Shown one piece after another: positions 17,299 through 26,150 of a stretch of DNA of 64,000 nt. The DNA comes from Streptomyces sp. NBC_01197 (GTDB lineage Bacteria; Actinomycetota; Actinomycetes; Streptomycetales; Streptomycetaceae). The stretch's first letter is position 1; every line of letters begins with the position of its first letter. The notes beneath the pieces are model-generated. The model saw nothing but the letters and a program-made list of their open reading frames with translations, was not told the DNA's origin and made no database searches. Made by a program: the position numbers and the translations under genes. The stretch is from positions 7,394,001 to 7,458,000 of the forward strand of contig NZ_CP108569.1 of NCBI RefSeq assembly GCF_036010505.1, given 5' to 3'.

Positions 17299-17856
17299 TC
17301 ACAACGGGCGCCCGCCGAACTGCCAGTTGTGCACCTCGACATCGGCGTACAGGTCCGGGGTCAGGATCGCGCGTGCCGTGTCCGGGTCCGGTGCCCGGAC
17401 CAACGCCGCCGTGCCCAGCAGGATGGAGCCGTTGTCGGACAGCAGGGGCCCGTAGGCGATCAGCTCGTCCCGGTCGGCCGGCAGCGCGACATCGGCGCCC
17501 CGCCGCGTGCCGAGGCCGAGCACCAGGTACCGGTTGCCGCCGGTCCGGCCGCCGGGGAAGTCCCACATGGTGCGCCCCAGTACGTTGTGCCACCGTCGCA
17601 GCAGCACGTCCCGGTACACGCCGGCCTGGTAGTTCGGCTCGTCGAAGGCGAACGCGCGGGCAGCGGCGGGATCGGGCAGGTCGACGATGTGCACGCTTCC
17701 GGTGGGGGTGTCGCCGTCGTCGGTGAGGGTCGGGCCCCGGGCGATCATCTCTTTCGCGTACCGGTCCATGTAGGACCAATGGTCTTCCGCCAACTCGTCG
17801 CGCAGCGCCCCAGAGCCGAGCCGGTCACGGTGGTAACAGAGGAACTCCATGCTCAT
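17299..17856 (-). CDS. Tandem YCII-domain protein
   Basis: A 185-residue protein with two consecutive YCII (dimeric alpha/beta barrel) units. Unit one is FLCYHRDRLG...RGPTLTDDGDTPTGSVHIVDLPDPAAARAFAFDEPNYQAG. Unit two is RYLVLGLG...YGPLLSDNGSILLGTAALVRAPDPDTARAIL. Single-domain YciI proteins usually dimerise, so the fusion may form the barrel within one chain. The start is ATG 17856 or ATG 17850 (MSMEFLC). Enzymatic role unknown; some relatives are dehydrochlorinase- or isomerase-like. Confidence 0.8.
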   Translation of the reverse strand: MSMEFLCYHRDRLGSGALRDELAEDHWSYMDRYAKEMIARGPTLTDDGDTPTGSVHIVDLPDPAAARAFAFDEPNYQAGVYRDVLLRRWHNVLGRTMWDFPGGRTGGNRYLVLGLGTRRGADVALPADRDELIAYGPLLSDNGSILLGTAALVRAPDPDTARAILTPDLYADVEVHNWQFGGRPL

Positions 17857-18002
17857 AGGATCTCTTCCGGCAGTTACCGCGTCGAGCGGGTTTCGCTGCG
17901 GTGACTGGCCGGCACGCTTATCGGGGGTCACCTCGCGGCAAGGCGTTCTGCTGTCGGGCGATACTGTCGCGGCTCCGGTGACACGGGCGGCAGAATCGTG
18001 GC

Positions 18003-18698
18003 ATGCAGCCGATCTTCGTTCTCGTGCACAGTCCGTCCGTAGGCCCCTCGACCTGGGACCCCGTGGCCGAACATCTGACAACTGCGGGATATCAGGTACG
18101 GGTGCCGTCGCTGCTGCACATCGGCGTCGGCGCTCCGCCCTTCTGGCCCCGCGTCGTCCACGCGGTCCGCGACAGCCTCCGGCAGGTCCCGGCCGGCGGA
18201 CCAGTCATCCTGGTGGCACACAGCAACGCAGGTTTGCTTCTCCCGGCTATTCGCTCGGGCCTCGGCCGTCCGGTGGCCCGCTCGATCTTCGTCGATGCCG
18301 CGCTCCCGGCCCGGATCGGACCGACCCCTGTCGCCGCACCCGAGCTGCTGGAGTTCCTCAGGCCGATGGCTGTGAACGGCCGACTTCCGCGCTGGACCGA
18401 TTGGTGGGACGAGGCGGACATCGCACCCATGTTCACTGATCCGGCGGTGCGACAGAAAGTCATTGAGGAGCAGCCCACCCTGCCACTGTCCTACTACGAG
18501 CAGAGCATTCCTGTCGCCGACGGGTGGGATGACCATCCCTGCTCCTATGTACTGTTCGGCCCTCCGTATGACGACGTTGCCGCCGAGGCGCGCCAACGTG
18601 GCTGGCGGGTGGCACACCTGCCCGGCGCACACCTCCATCAGATCGTCGATCCCGCCCGCACGGCCCGGCTCCTCGTCGAACTGGCCACTACGGCTTGA
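18003..18698 (+). CDS. Alpha/beta-fold hydrolase
   Basis: A 231-residue soluble hydrolase. The N-terminal oxyanion segment is FVLVHSPSVGPSTWDPVAEHL. The nucleophile elbow reads VAHSNAG, with Ser in the canonical place but Ala-His before it. The likely catalytic His is in HLPGAHLHQIVDP near the C-terminus. It resembles the small esterase/AB-hydrolase proteins that are common singletons in this genus. Divergent from the YCII gene with a 146-bp gap. Substrate unknown. Confidence 0.85.
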   Translation: MQPIFVLVHSPSVGPSTWDPVAEHLTTAGYQVRVPSLLHIGVGAPPFWPRVVHAVRDSLRQVPAGGPVILVAHSNAGLLLPAIRSGLGRPVARSIFVDAALPARIGPTPVAAPELLEFLRPMAVNGRLPRWTDWWDEADIAPMFTDPAVRQKVIEEQPTLPLSYYEQSIPVADGWDDHPCSYVLFGPPYDDVAAEARQRGWRVAHLPGAHLHQIVDPARTARLLVELATTA

Positions 18699-18703
18699 TC
18701 CGC

Positions 18704-18724
18704 CTCCGGCGCGTGCGGCCGGAG
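18704..18724 (+). terminator. Hairpin after the alpha/beta hydrolase
   Basis: CTCCGGC and GCCGGAG form a perfect 7-bp stem around GCGTGCG, starting six bases after the hydrolase stop. No U-tract follows. Position and stem strength suggest a terminator. Confidence 0.5.
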
Positions 18725-18776
18725 TCAAGCAGTCGAGCAGTCGAGTTTGACCAACTGCCTCGAAAAGGAACCTGTC

Positions 18777-19817
18777 ATGCGCATGGTGCAACTGCCAGTG
18801 CGTCGCTATTGTGTTCGCGCCACCCCCGTCCTGCCTGTTTCTGCTTTGAGGGAGCTTGAATTGGGCATCTTTGAACATCCCCGTCTGTCGAAGCTGCGTG
18901 TCGTACCGGCCGCCGCGATCGCCGTCGCAGCCCTCGTACTCCTGGCCATCGTCCCGGCCCACGCCGCCCCGGCTCCGCCCCATGCCACGACCGGCCCCGC
19001 GCACGCCGGCGCACTCTCCGGTCATGCCGTCCCGGGCACGACCGGCCGTGCCGCCGCGCACCAGCTGACGCAGGCTCAACTCGCCGACCGCCGAAGCACA
19101 CACCACGCCGCCGTCCGGCCCGCCGCCCCGCCCGTGGCGCAACTGACCGACGACCACAAGTTCTGGGCTGTCTACCCCACCGGCGCCAGCGCCCCCACCG
19201 GGGCCTTCGCCACCCACTCGGTATCTCCGGCCCTGCGCACCTCACGCGCCGGCGACGTCATCTACGCGCCCACCCTCTACCCCGCGGGTAACTCCTGCAT
19301 CGAGAACACCACTGCCTACTTCCATGACAAGGCCGAGATCTGGGCCTGGGACTGGTGCAATGGCCAGACCGTCGGCAAGTACACGCTGATGGACTCCTCC
19401 TTCCAGTCCACCTACGTCCGCAGCGGCGGCTACCAGGTCTGGATCGCCAAGACCGACGCCACCGAGAACACCTGGCAGATGCGGCTCTACAACTACACGA
19501 CGTCTCAATGGGACACGTACTACACGTCCTCCGGCTACGACCCCAACAACAACACCACCGGCACCGACGTCAACGGCTGGGATGCCTTCGAGGTCTACTC
19601 CGCCACCGACCCATCCACCGGCCGCCCCTACATCTGCGCCGACACCGCGGGCCACTCCTTCACGGCCACCGGCATGCAACAGCAGGAGGGTGGCAGCTGG
19701 AAGCTCTTGAGCAGCAGCGACTCCACGGTCTCCGCCTCCGGTGCCATCTTCGACTGCGCCAACCTGCGGGCCTCCTTCACGTCATCAGACTATGCCTGGC
19801 GTGTCAGCAATCCCTGA
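18777..19817 (+). CDS. Secreted protein of unknown function
   Basis: I do not recognise the family. The hydrophobic segment VVPAAAIAVAALVLLAIVPAHAA is a Sec-type signal. ATG 18777 has AAAAGGAA upstream but leaves a long leader; TTG 18861, with GGGAG eight bases before it, gives a normal-length signal peptide and may be the true start. The mature part has an Ala/His/Pro-rich region, then a compact Trp/Tyr-rich domain (CIENTTAYFHDKAEIWAWDWCNG, YQVWIAKTDATENTWQMRLYNYT) with several Cys. It looks like an extracellular beta-rich domain, perhaps carbohydrate- or surface-binding; that is a guess from composition. Confidence 0.75.
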   Translation: MRMVQLPVRRYCVRATPVLPVSALRELELGIFEHPRLSKLRVVPAAAIAVAALVLLAIVPAHAAPAPPHATTGPAHAGALSGHAVPGTTGRAAAHQLTQAQLADRRSTHHAAVRPAAPPVAQLTDDHKFWAVYPTGASAPTGAFATHSVSPALRTSRAGDVIYAPTLYPAGNSCIENTTAYFHDKAEIWAWDWCNGQTVGKYTLMDSSFQSTYVRSGGYQVWIAKTDATENTWQMRLYNYTTSQWDTYYTSSGYDPNNNTTGTDVNGWDAFEVYSATDPSTGRPYICADTAGHSFTATGMQQQEGGSWKLLSSSDSTVSASGAIFDCANLRASFTSSDYAWRVSNP

Positions 19818-19935
19818 TCCGTATCGGTCGGCCCTCCTCGTCACCGGTGAGGCCGGCGATTGCCGCCGTCGCCGGCGCGAGCCGACATACCGGTCCTGCG
19901 CGCGGCGGCGACGAGCGGCCCCAAGTGGCCAATGG

Positions 19936-21120
19936 CTAGCGGGCCGCGGTGAGTTCGGCGAGAACTTCGACAGCGCGGTCGATCTCCGTCTCGGTGTTGT
20001 AGTAATGCGGCGACAGCCGTACCAGCGGGTGGACGTCCCGGTCCTCGGCGTCGAACTGGGTCTGCACCGGATCGGTGGTGCTGACGTTGATGCCGTGTCC
20101 GGCGAGGACGGCCGCGACATCAGTCGTCGGCATGTTCTCGGCCTTGCAGGTCACGATCCCGCACCGGTCCCGGCCGAGATCGTGGGTGGTGATGCCGGGC
20201 ACGGCGTCCAACTGGTCGCGCAGACGGGCGCCGAGGGCGAGAGTCCGTCGGCCGATCTCGTCCATGCCGAGGGCCAGGCACTGCTGGATGGCGGCGTCCA
20301 AGCCCAGGACATTGGCGTAACTGACCTCCCATGTCTCGAAACGCCGCGCGCCGTCGTTCCAGGTGAAGCCGCGCTTGCCGTCCCAGGTGGCGGCGGCGAT
20401 CTCGATCACGCGCGGCTCCAGATACGCGAGTGCCTCGGAGCGCACCCAGAGGAAGCCAGTGCCGCGCGGGCCGCGCAAGAACTTGCGGCCGGTGGCGGTG
20501 AGCATGTCGCAGCCGAGTTCGGCGACGTCCACGGGGAACTGGCCGATGGACTGAGTGGCGTCGAGGAGGAAGGGAACACCGGCGGCGCGGGTGATGCGTC
20601 CGATCTCGGCGGCCGGGTTGACCAGGCCGCCGCTGGTGGGGACATGGGTGATGCCCACCAGCTTGGTGCGGTCGTCGATCAGGTTCGCCAGGGCGACGGT
20701 GTCGAGCCGGCCGGACTCGTCGTTGGGGACGACGACGACCTCGGCTCCGGTGCGCTGGGCTGTCTGAAGGTAGGCGAGGACGTTGCTGCCGTACTCGGCC
20801 CGGCCAGTGAGTATGCGGTCGCCCGGCTTGAACGTCATGGAGCAGAACGCGGTGTTCCAGGCATGGGTGGAGTTGTCGGACAGCGCGATCTCGTCCGCCC
20901 GGCCGCCAACCAGCCTGGCGATGTGCCCGTAGGTGGAGTCGACACGGTCGCGTTCCTGGTCAGCGGCCTCGTAGCCACCGACCGCCGCCTCCAGCTCCAG
21001 GTGGGAGATCACGGCCCTGAGCGTCTGCCGCGACAGCAGACCCGCCCCCGCGTTGTTGAGGTGAATCCGGTTCGCGGTGCCCGGAGTGTCCTGACGGAGC
21101 GCTTCGATGTCCATGCCCAT
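19936..21120 (-). CDS. Class V aminotransferase-fold PLP enzyme
   Basis: A 394-residue PLP enzyme of the cysteine desulfurase/isopenicillin-N-epimerase-like group. NRIHLNNAGAGLLS is the N-terminal signature. The cofactor lysine lies in TATGRKFLRGPRGTGFLWV, about residue 220. LLDATQSIGQFPVDV supplies the Asp that pairs with the pyridine nitrogen. Starts at ATG 21120 or 21114 (MGMDIEAL) fit the fold; the longer open frame does not. It has no operon partner. The exact reaction (transamination, racemisation, C-S lyase) cannot be assigned. Confidence 0.88.
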   Translation of the reverse strand: MGMDIEALRQDTPGTANRIHLNNAGAGLLSRQTLRAVISHLELEAAVGGYEAADQERDRVDSTYGHIARLVGGRADEIALSDNSTHAWNTAFCSMTFKPGDRILTGRAEYGSNVLAYLQTAQRTGAEVVVVPNDESGRLDTVALANLIDDRTKLVGITHVPTSGGLVNPAAEIGRITRAAGVPFLLDATQSIGQFPVDVAELGCDMLTATGRKFLRGPRGTGFLWVRSEALAYLEPRVIEIAAATWDGKRGFTWNDGARRFETWEVSYANVLGLDAAIQQCLALGMDEIGRRTLALGARLRDQLDAVPGITTHDLGRDRCGIVTCKAENMPTTDVAAVLAGHGINVSTTDPVQTQFDAEDRDVHPLVRLSPHYYNTETEIDRAVEVLAELTAAR

Positions 21121-21419
21121 TGCTTCCCATCCGTGCGGTGCCGCTGTGGCCTTCACAGTTCCAAAACGCCTCCCATCAGTAAAGTCGCGGAGTTCGGCCG
21201 GACGGGACAGGCCGACCCTGCGCACCGAGCACGGGGACGGCCGTCCGCCCGCAAAGGTCATGTGCGACATCCTTGCCCATGGACCGATGTCGGTCCGGGA
21301 GCCCGGGTGTCAGCGAACATGATCCGGTGATCGACGTTCTGCTCGCCCCAGCGGGCCTGGTCGGATCTCCAGCGACCCGACGGCGAGCGACCGTCCCACC
21401 CGCACTCTGAAACTACCGG

Positions 21420-22043
21420 TCAGGCCACGGTTTCCTTGCTGCCGTCCGCTGCCTCGGTGCTGGCGGGGACCGCCTGGTAGTAGACGGAGCGGCCCTGCTT
21501 GGAGCGCTCGATGACGCCACGCGCGACGCCCTGTTCCAGGGTGTTGCGTACGACGGTCACCTGCACACCACGCTGGGGGTTGGCCTCGGCCACACCGGCG
21601 GCGATTTCGGTGGACGACTTCGGCTCGCTCTGGCCGGCGAGGTAGGCACCGATCAGCTCGATCCAGGACGGCCCGCTCGCACGCTGCTCAGTGGCAGCCT
21701 TCTTGGCGCCGGTCTTCCCACGGGGCGAGGGCGCTGCCGCGGTCTTCGCGGAGCGTCCTGTCTTCGGGGTCTTCTTGGCTGCCGCTTCGCTCTTCGGGCT
21801 GCGAGCCGCGGGCACCTTGACGCCCTTCTTGCCGGACTTGGCGGCCGGCTTGGAGGAAGTACCCAGAACGCCCTGCATCTTCACGAGGACCTGACCGCTC
21901 TCCTCCAGCTGAACCAACTCGTCCCGCAGGCGCGTTAGTTCACCACGGACACGGTCCTGCTCACGCTGATTGGCAGCAAGGTCATCGGCGACCTTCTGCG
22001 CGTACTCAGCCTGCACGCCGGCCGCTGGGTTTGTCTTCGTCAT
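21420..22043 (-). CDS. Coiled-coil, Lys/Ala-rich, winged-helix-like protein of unknown function
   Basis: A 207-residue basic protein in three parts. Residues about 10-60 are a heptad-rich coiled coil (QREQDRVRGELTRLRDELVQLEE). Residues about 62-125 are Lys/Ala/Pro-rich like histone H1 or HU-tail sequences (PKSEAAAKKTPKTGRSAKTA). Residues about 127-195 look like a winged helix (WIELIGAYLAGQ, STEIAAGVAEANP, TVVRNTLEQGVARGVIERS, YYQAV). The architecture suggests a DNA-bridging nucleoid or regulatory protein. GAAGAGG precedes ATG 22043. A strong palindrome lies upstream at 22096-22121. Function inferred only. Confidence 0.8.
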   Translation of the reverse strand: MTKTNPAAGVQAEYAQKVADDLAANQREQDRVRGELTRLRDELVQLEESGQVLVKMQGVLGTSSKPAAKSGKKGVKVPAARSPKSEAAAKKTPKTGRSAKTAAAPSPRGKTGAKKAATEQRASGPSWIELIGAYLAGQSEPKSSTEIAAGVAEANPQRGVQVTVVRNTLEQGVARGVIERSKQGRSVYYQAVPASTEAADGSKETVA

Positions 22044-22095
22044 GAATGCCTCTTCTTCGTTGGGTGTGAACGGGTGTGGTGTGGATGCTACTCAC

Positions 22096-22121
22096 ACCAC
22101 CGAAGAAGGTTCTTCAGTGGT
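22096..22121. promoter_or_regulatory. 26-bp palindrome upstream of the winged-helix protein
   Basis: ACCAC-C-GAAGAA-GG-TTCTTC-A-GTGGT: eleven of twelve arm positions pair around a two-base centre. It lies 53 bp upstream of ATG 22043 and is a candidate operator in that gene's promoter. The rest of the gap up to 22362 shows nothing else convincing. Confidence 0.5.
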
Positions 22122-22362
22122 ACTGGTCGAACGCAGGAGTGCCTGGCGCATTTCGCACCGCATTGACGCCGGCGGTTCGCCTCATCCAACTTGAGATAAG
22201 TGGCTGGCCACCGCGCTGAGGCGGATTACCACACGGGGAGCGGTCCGAGGAGAAGTCGATGCCGTGCCGGCGAGTGGTCAGCAACGCCTGGAGGCGACGA
22301 TGTCCCCGAATCAGACTGCCTGTCGCAGTCGTAAGCCGAGCACGCTGACGCACAGATAGTTG

Positions 22363-23262
22363 TCAGAGGCCGAACAGACCGGCTCCATTGTGATGACATA
22401 CGGCCCGGAGCCAGTCGGGCCCCAGGTCCAGCCGCTCCAGGGCCTGGAGTTGATGGAGGTACGGGTAAGGGATGTTGGGGAAGTCGGTCCCGAGCAGGAT
22501 GCGGTCGCCGAGGTCGGCGAGGCGGGGCAATGCCTGGCGAGGGAAGGGCATGAAGTCTTCGGTGAAGTCGGTGAACGTCATCGTCGTGTCGAGGCGTATC
22601 TGGTCGTAACGCTCGGCGAGGTCGAGGAACTCCAGGTATTCGGGCATGCCCATGTGCGCGACGATCAGGCGCAGTCTCGGGTGTCGCGCGAGTACCCGGG
22701 CGACGGGGCCCGGGCCGGTGTGCTTGCCGGGCGCGGGCCCGGAGCCGCAGTGCATCACCACGGGAGTTCCGGCCTCGGCCAGCAGCCCCCATGCCGCCTG
22801 GAGCTGTTCGTCGGCCGGGTCGTACGCCCCCACCTGCACGTGGGCCTTGAAGACCCGGGCTCCGGCTTCGAGGGATTCGCGGACGTAGGTCGTGACGTCG
22901 GGTTCCGGGTAGAGGGTCGCGGTGTGCAGGCAACCGGGGGTGCGGCGGGCGAAGTCGGCCGCCCAGCTGTTCAGCCACCGGGCCATGCCGGGTTTGTGAG
23001 GGTAGAGCATGGAGGTGAAGGCCCTGACGCCGAACTCGCGCAGTAGGGCCGTGCGTTTCGCCTCCTCTTCCCGGTAGGTGATCGGCCACTTCAGGCTTCC
23101 GATCATGGGCCCGCTGGTGTCGAAGTAGTCCCATACCTTGTGCAGGACCCGTTCGGGCATGAAGTGGGTGTGGACGTCGATCAGCCCGGGCAGACCGAGC
23201 CCGGTCCAGAAGCCGCGGACCTCGCCGGCCTCGTCGCTCACGACTGTGCGGGGGGTACTCAC
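22363..23262 (-). CDS. Amidohydrolase-2 family metal hydrolase/decarboxylase
   Basis: A 299-residue TIM-barrel enzyme of the ACMSD-like amidohydrolase group. The N-terminal metal pair is LIDVHTHF. Later ligands are in VVMHCGSG and LIVAHMG, and the C-terminal catalytic Asp is in ILLGTDFPN. Members are Zn enzymes that decarboxylate or hydrolyse aromatic or lactone substrates. The GTG start at 23262 (MSTPRTVVSD) fits the fold. No pathway partner lies next to it, so the substrate is open. Cytoplasmic, no signal peptide. Confidence 0.87.
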   Translation of the reverse strand: MSTPRTVVSDEAGEVRGFWTGLGLPGLIDVHTHFMPERVLHKVWDYFDTSGPMIGSLKWPITYREEEAKRTALLREFGVRAFTSMLYPHKPGMARWLNSWAADFARRTPGCLHTATLYPEPDVTTYVRESLEAGARVFKAHVQVGAYDPADEQLQAAWGLLAEAGTPVVMHCGSGPAPGKHTGPGPVARVLARHPRLRLIVAHMGMPEYLEFLDLAERYDQIRLDTTMTFTDFTEDFMPFPRQALPRLADLGDRILLGTDFPNIPYPYLHQLQALERLDLGPDWLRAVCHHNGAGLFGL

Positions 23263-23892
23263 CTGGTGCTTCGTTCTTCTCGGATGACCACTGTTTGCTC
23301 ATGCTCGTTCATGCCTGCTCGCGATCTCAGGTGAGGTCCAGACCCCCGCCGGCGACGGCGCCGGACGAGGGAGACTGTGGCTGCCCACGCGGCACGGAGG
23401 AGCGTGCCACCCAGTTCCTGCCAGGGTAATCCCGCGTGCAGGGCCGGACAGATCCGGTCGATGAACCCTGGGGGCTGCGGCAGCGTCCATGCGCTCGACC
23501 AGCACGTTTCCCGAGTGCAGACTCTCCTGGCCCGCTGACACGCCAGATTTCCCGGCCACGCTGCCGTGTTAACACCCCGCAGGGAAACGCACTTGGGCAC
23601 CAGATCAGGATCAGGCCACCGGGGCCCAGCGGCATGGATGGCGGAGGTGACGGCCCTAGCCTGCTCCGGATTCGCTCGCAAGGGGCACCTCGGACGACGG
23701 CCGCGAGCGCACCACCACAACGGCGATCTCACCCACCGGTTCTGAAACGCCTGAACTCCGGGCCACCACTTGTGGCTGAGCGTCCCAGTTGGCCACCGAG
23801 CGCTTCAGCCGGCCGCCCCGGAGCTCAGCCCGTCGAAGGCTTTCGTCCCTGGTTCACCGTGGTGGAACGTGCTGCTGGGTGTCGCAGTGCCG
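23263..23892. other. Gap with no supportable gene
   Basis: About 630 bp between the amidohydrolase start and the end of the membrane protein. Open frames exist on both strands, but none shows a family motif, a plausible ribosome-binding site plus start, or consistent codon bias. It could be decayed coding DNA. Confidence 0.5.
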
Positions 23893-24669
23893 TCACATCC
23901 TGCCTGCGGCGCCCCGCCGCAGGCGGACGTACATCACTCCCGCCACGTATGCCACGACGGGTACGACCACGGCGGGCACGGCCGGCCAGGGGATCCCGGT
24001 CCACACCGTCAGGAGCCCAGCCCCGAAGCAGACGGAGACGATGGTGATGAGCATCCGCCTGCCGTACGGACCCCAGGTGAAGGGCTCGGGGGTGCGGGTC
24101 CTGACCAGACGCACCGCGCCGAAGACGAACGCCAGGGCGGCGAGGAGCCCGGCCATCAGGCCGAAGGCGGCGTTCATCTGAAGCTCGTTGCGGGGCGCCT
24201 CGGAGGTGTTTTGCCGGAGGCCGTCCTTGCTGAGCGCCACGATGGTGCGGCGCCAGATGGTGCCGGTCACCTGATCGCCCGGCTCCAGCTTCTCCAGGAG
24301 CGGCCCCGGGTCACCGAAGTCCACGATCCTTCGCCAGGAAGCTCCGCCCTTCAGGGTTGCCCGATAGGTGGAGTTCTTCCCACCGCTCTTGACCACCGTC
24401 TTCTCGACAACGTATCGCCAGGTACTCAGGCAGTCCTTCTCGGCCCGGACGTGCTCGGTCGCTTGAGCAGGGCATGGCTCAGCGGCCTGGTAGTCCCGGT
24501 AGCGCTCCCCGTCGGAGGGCAGCCATGCGGCGAATGCGAGGAAGCAAAGCACCGCCGAGATCAGGGACAGCAGGATCAACAAGACGCCCAGGAACCGGGT
24601 CCGACCGGGCGACAATCGGCCTGCGTCGCGCTTCTTCGGTGACTCGCCCTTGTTGTTCGCCGTACCCAT
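23893..24669 (-). CDS. Three-helix membrane protein of unknown function
   Basis: A 258-residue protein not assigned to a family. ATG 24669 (MGTANNKGESPKKRDAG) gives a basic cytoplasmic start. A first membrane helix follows (FLGVLLILLSLISAVLCFLAFAA). An extracytoplasmic domain of about 120 residues carries two Cys (EPCPAQ and EKDCLST), likely a disulfide. Then a helix pair follows (LMAGLLAALAFVFGAV and a longer Val/Ala-rich segment ending VAGVMYVRLRR). This design is common among actinomycete cell-envelope proteins. The composition fits a real gene. Confidence 0.7.
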   Translation of the reverse strand: MGTANNKGESPKKRDAGRLSPGRTRFLGVLLILLSLISAVLCFLAFAAWLPSDGERYRDYQAAEPCPAQATEHVRAEKDCLSTWRYVVEKTVVKSGGKNSTYRATLKGGASWRRIVDFGDPGPLLEKLEPGDQVTGTIWRRTIVALSKDGLRQNTSEAPRNELQMNAAFGLMAGLLAALAFVFGAVRLVRTRTPEPFTWGPYGRRMLITIVSVCFGAGLLTVWTGIPWPAVPAVVVPVVAYVAGVMYVRLRRGAAGRM

Positions 24670-25217
24670 CGCTCCGTCCGCGGTGCGGTTAACGATGTCC
24701 CACGGAGATCTGAGACGGCCGCCCCTGAGAAGGCGCCCTGGCGTCCGCCCTCGTCGGCTCCCAGCAGAGTCAGTCAGTGGCGCGCGGATGGTGGCGTGCT
24801 TGAGTTGCCAGGACCGCCACTCGCACCAACGACGGCTGCGGTCCAGCATCATCGGTTGAGCAGCCTCGGTGAGTAGCCCCCAGAAGGTGAGGGATACCGG
24901 ATGGCACCCGTGGTCTCCATCTCCCCTTCCTGAAGCTCGATGTCCTTACGAACAGCAGCTGGACCCCGCCTCATCGAGATGATCCGCATCCGCAACCTCC
25001 GGGAGCGCAGCACCGAGGCCGGCACCAACCGCCATGAGCCGGACAGACCCTATAGGCCTGTCGCGGTGGCAAGGCAGTTCGCTTCACTCTGGTCGGCCGT
25101 GCGACTCCGCCGCACCTGGCGCAGAAGCGGGCAACCTGCATCTCGCGAGGTGCAACGGCACTGATCATTCCGAAGGTGCCGGTCCCACCGCCGCCCACGG
25201 TCCGGCCCGGTCCGGGA
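24670..25217. other. Intergenic gap, nothing assignable
   Basis: About 550 bp upstream of the membrane-protein gene. No family motif was found in any frame. Its left part presumably holds that gene's promoter. Confidence 0.4.
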
Positions 25218-25748
25218 TCAGAGCGGGCCCAGCGCTTCGCGGGTTGCGGCTTCCAGCTCAAGTGTTTCGAGCACGGTGAGCAGTTGCCGCTCCTCATAGC
25301 GGAAGTGGTTCTCCATAAGCGCGGCGATGCCTTCGAGGTGATGGTCAAGCTCCTCAGGCGGCGCGGCCCGGTCGACCGCGGCACGGAGGCCGCTGAGCAG
25401 GTGGGCGATCATCGAATGATCCTGCTCGAGCGAGCGCAGCACCGGGCGCAGTTCAGGGTGCGCAGCTGCGATGGCCGGGAACAAGGTGCGGTCTTCTCCC
25501 TGGTGGTGGCCGTCGAGAGCCGAGCAGAAGCCGTGGCAATACAGCAGCAGTTCACGGGTGGCCGCCTCGCCGGGGGTGCCGTCGATAAGGGAGGCGCGGG
25601 TCACGGACAGCGCTTCGCGTAGTCGGCGGTGCACCTGACGGAGTTCTTGGCTCCAGGCGACGAGCCTGGTCGTCTCGCGCTCAGTCACGCGAGAGGGGAA
25701 GGGGTGCGACAGTGCGTCATCGGTTTTCCTTCGGTCGGACGCCTCCAT
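25218..25748 (-). CDS. Hemerythrin-domain protein
   Basis: A 176-residue four-helix bundle with the non-heme di-iron ligand pattern in order: RQVHRRL, YCHGFCSALDGHHQGEDRTLFP, LEQDHSMIAHLLSGL and MENHFRYEERQLL. Bacterial hemerythrin-like proteins bind O2, NO or serve in redox/iron sensing. ATG 25748 is chosen because the bundle begins soon after; the open frame upstream has no family similarity. A 10-bp inverted repeat pair (25833-25896) lies upstream. Confidence 0.88.
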   Translation of the reverse strand: MEASDRRKTDDALSHPFPSRVTERETTRLVAWSQELRQVHRRLREALSVTRASLIDGTPGEAATRELLLYCHGFCSALDGHHQGEDRTLFPAIAAAHPELRPVLRSLEQDHSMIAHLLSGLRAAVDRAAPPEELDHHLEGIAALMENHFRYEERQLLTVLETLELEAATREALGPL

Positions 25749-25832
25749 GCCTGACACGGTCTGCCACCGGCACGCGACGCTTCCCACACTACCGCGCCTG
25801 ATGTTCCGCCGGTTCAGAAACAGGCAGCGTCC

Positions 25833-25896
25833 TGATCGTTTCAGAGAGAAGTTTGTTGTGGTGCTTGGCAGTTGGGCGTTATGTCGGAAACGATCA
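25833..25896. repeat. Perfect 10-bp inverted repeat upstream of the hemerythrin gene
   Basis: TGATCGTTTC (25833-25842) and GAAACGATCA (25887-25896) are perfect inverted copies separated by 44 bp. They sit 85-148 bp before the hemerythrin start. They may be a split operator or the ends of a small decayed element. The rest of 25749-26150 shows no gene. Confidence 0.45.
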
Positions 25897-26150
25897 AGAT
25901 CGGCTGTGACTGCCCGGCGCCATCGCTGTGCGCGTGGACGGATTGGACCCCTTCCCCGGTCGTCGTCCCTCAGACCGTCGCTCGCCGCACCGACTTCCTC
26001 GGCGAGGGCATCGACCACGCAGTCTTTCTGGCCTGCTGACCCGCGAGATTCGGCGGCCGAATGTCAGTACCCGGCGTGATCGAAACACACCTCGGGCGTC
26101 TAACTCGTCAAGTTGGGCGTCCTGGTGTTCGAGTTCGCGTGGGTAGCATC

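Noticed and set aside
23259..23732. 157-codon minus-strand frame in the 23.3-23.9 kb gap
   Set aside because: Arg/Pro/Cys-rich random-looking composition and no motif.
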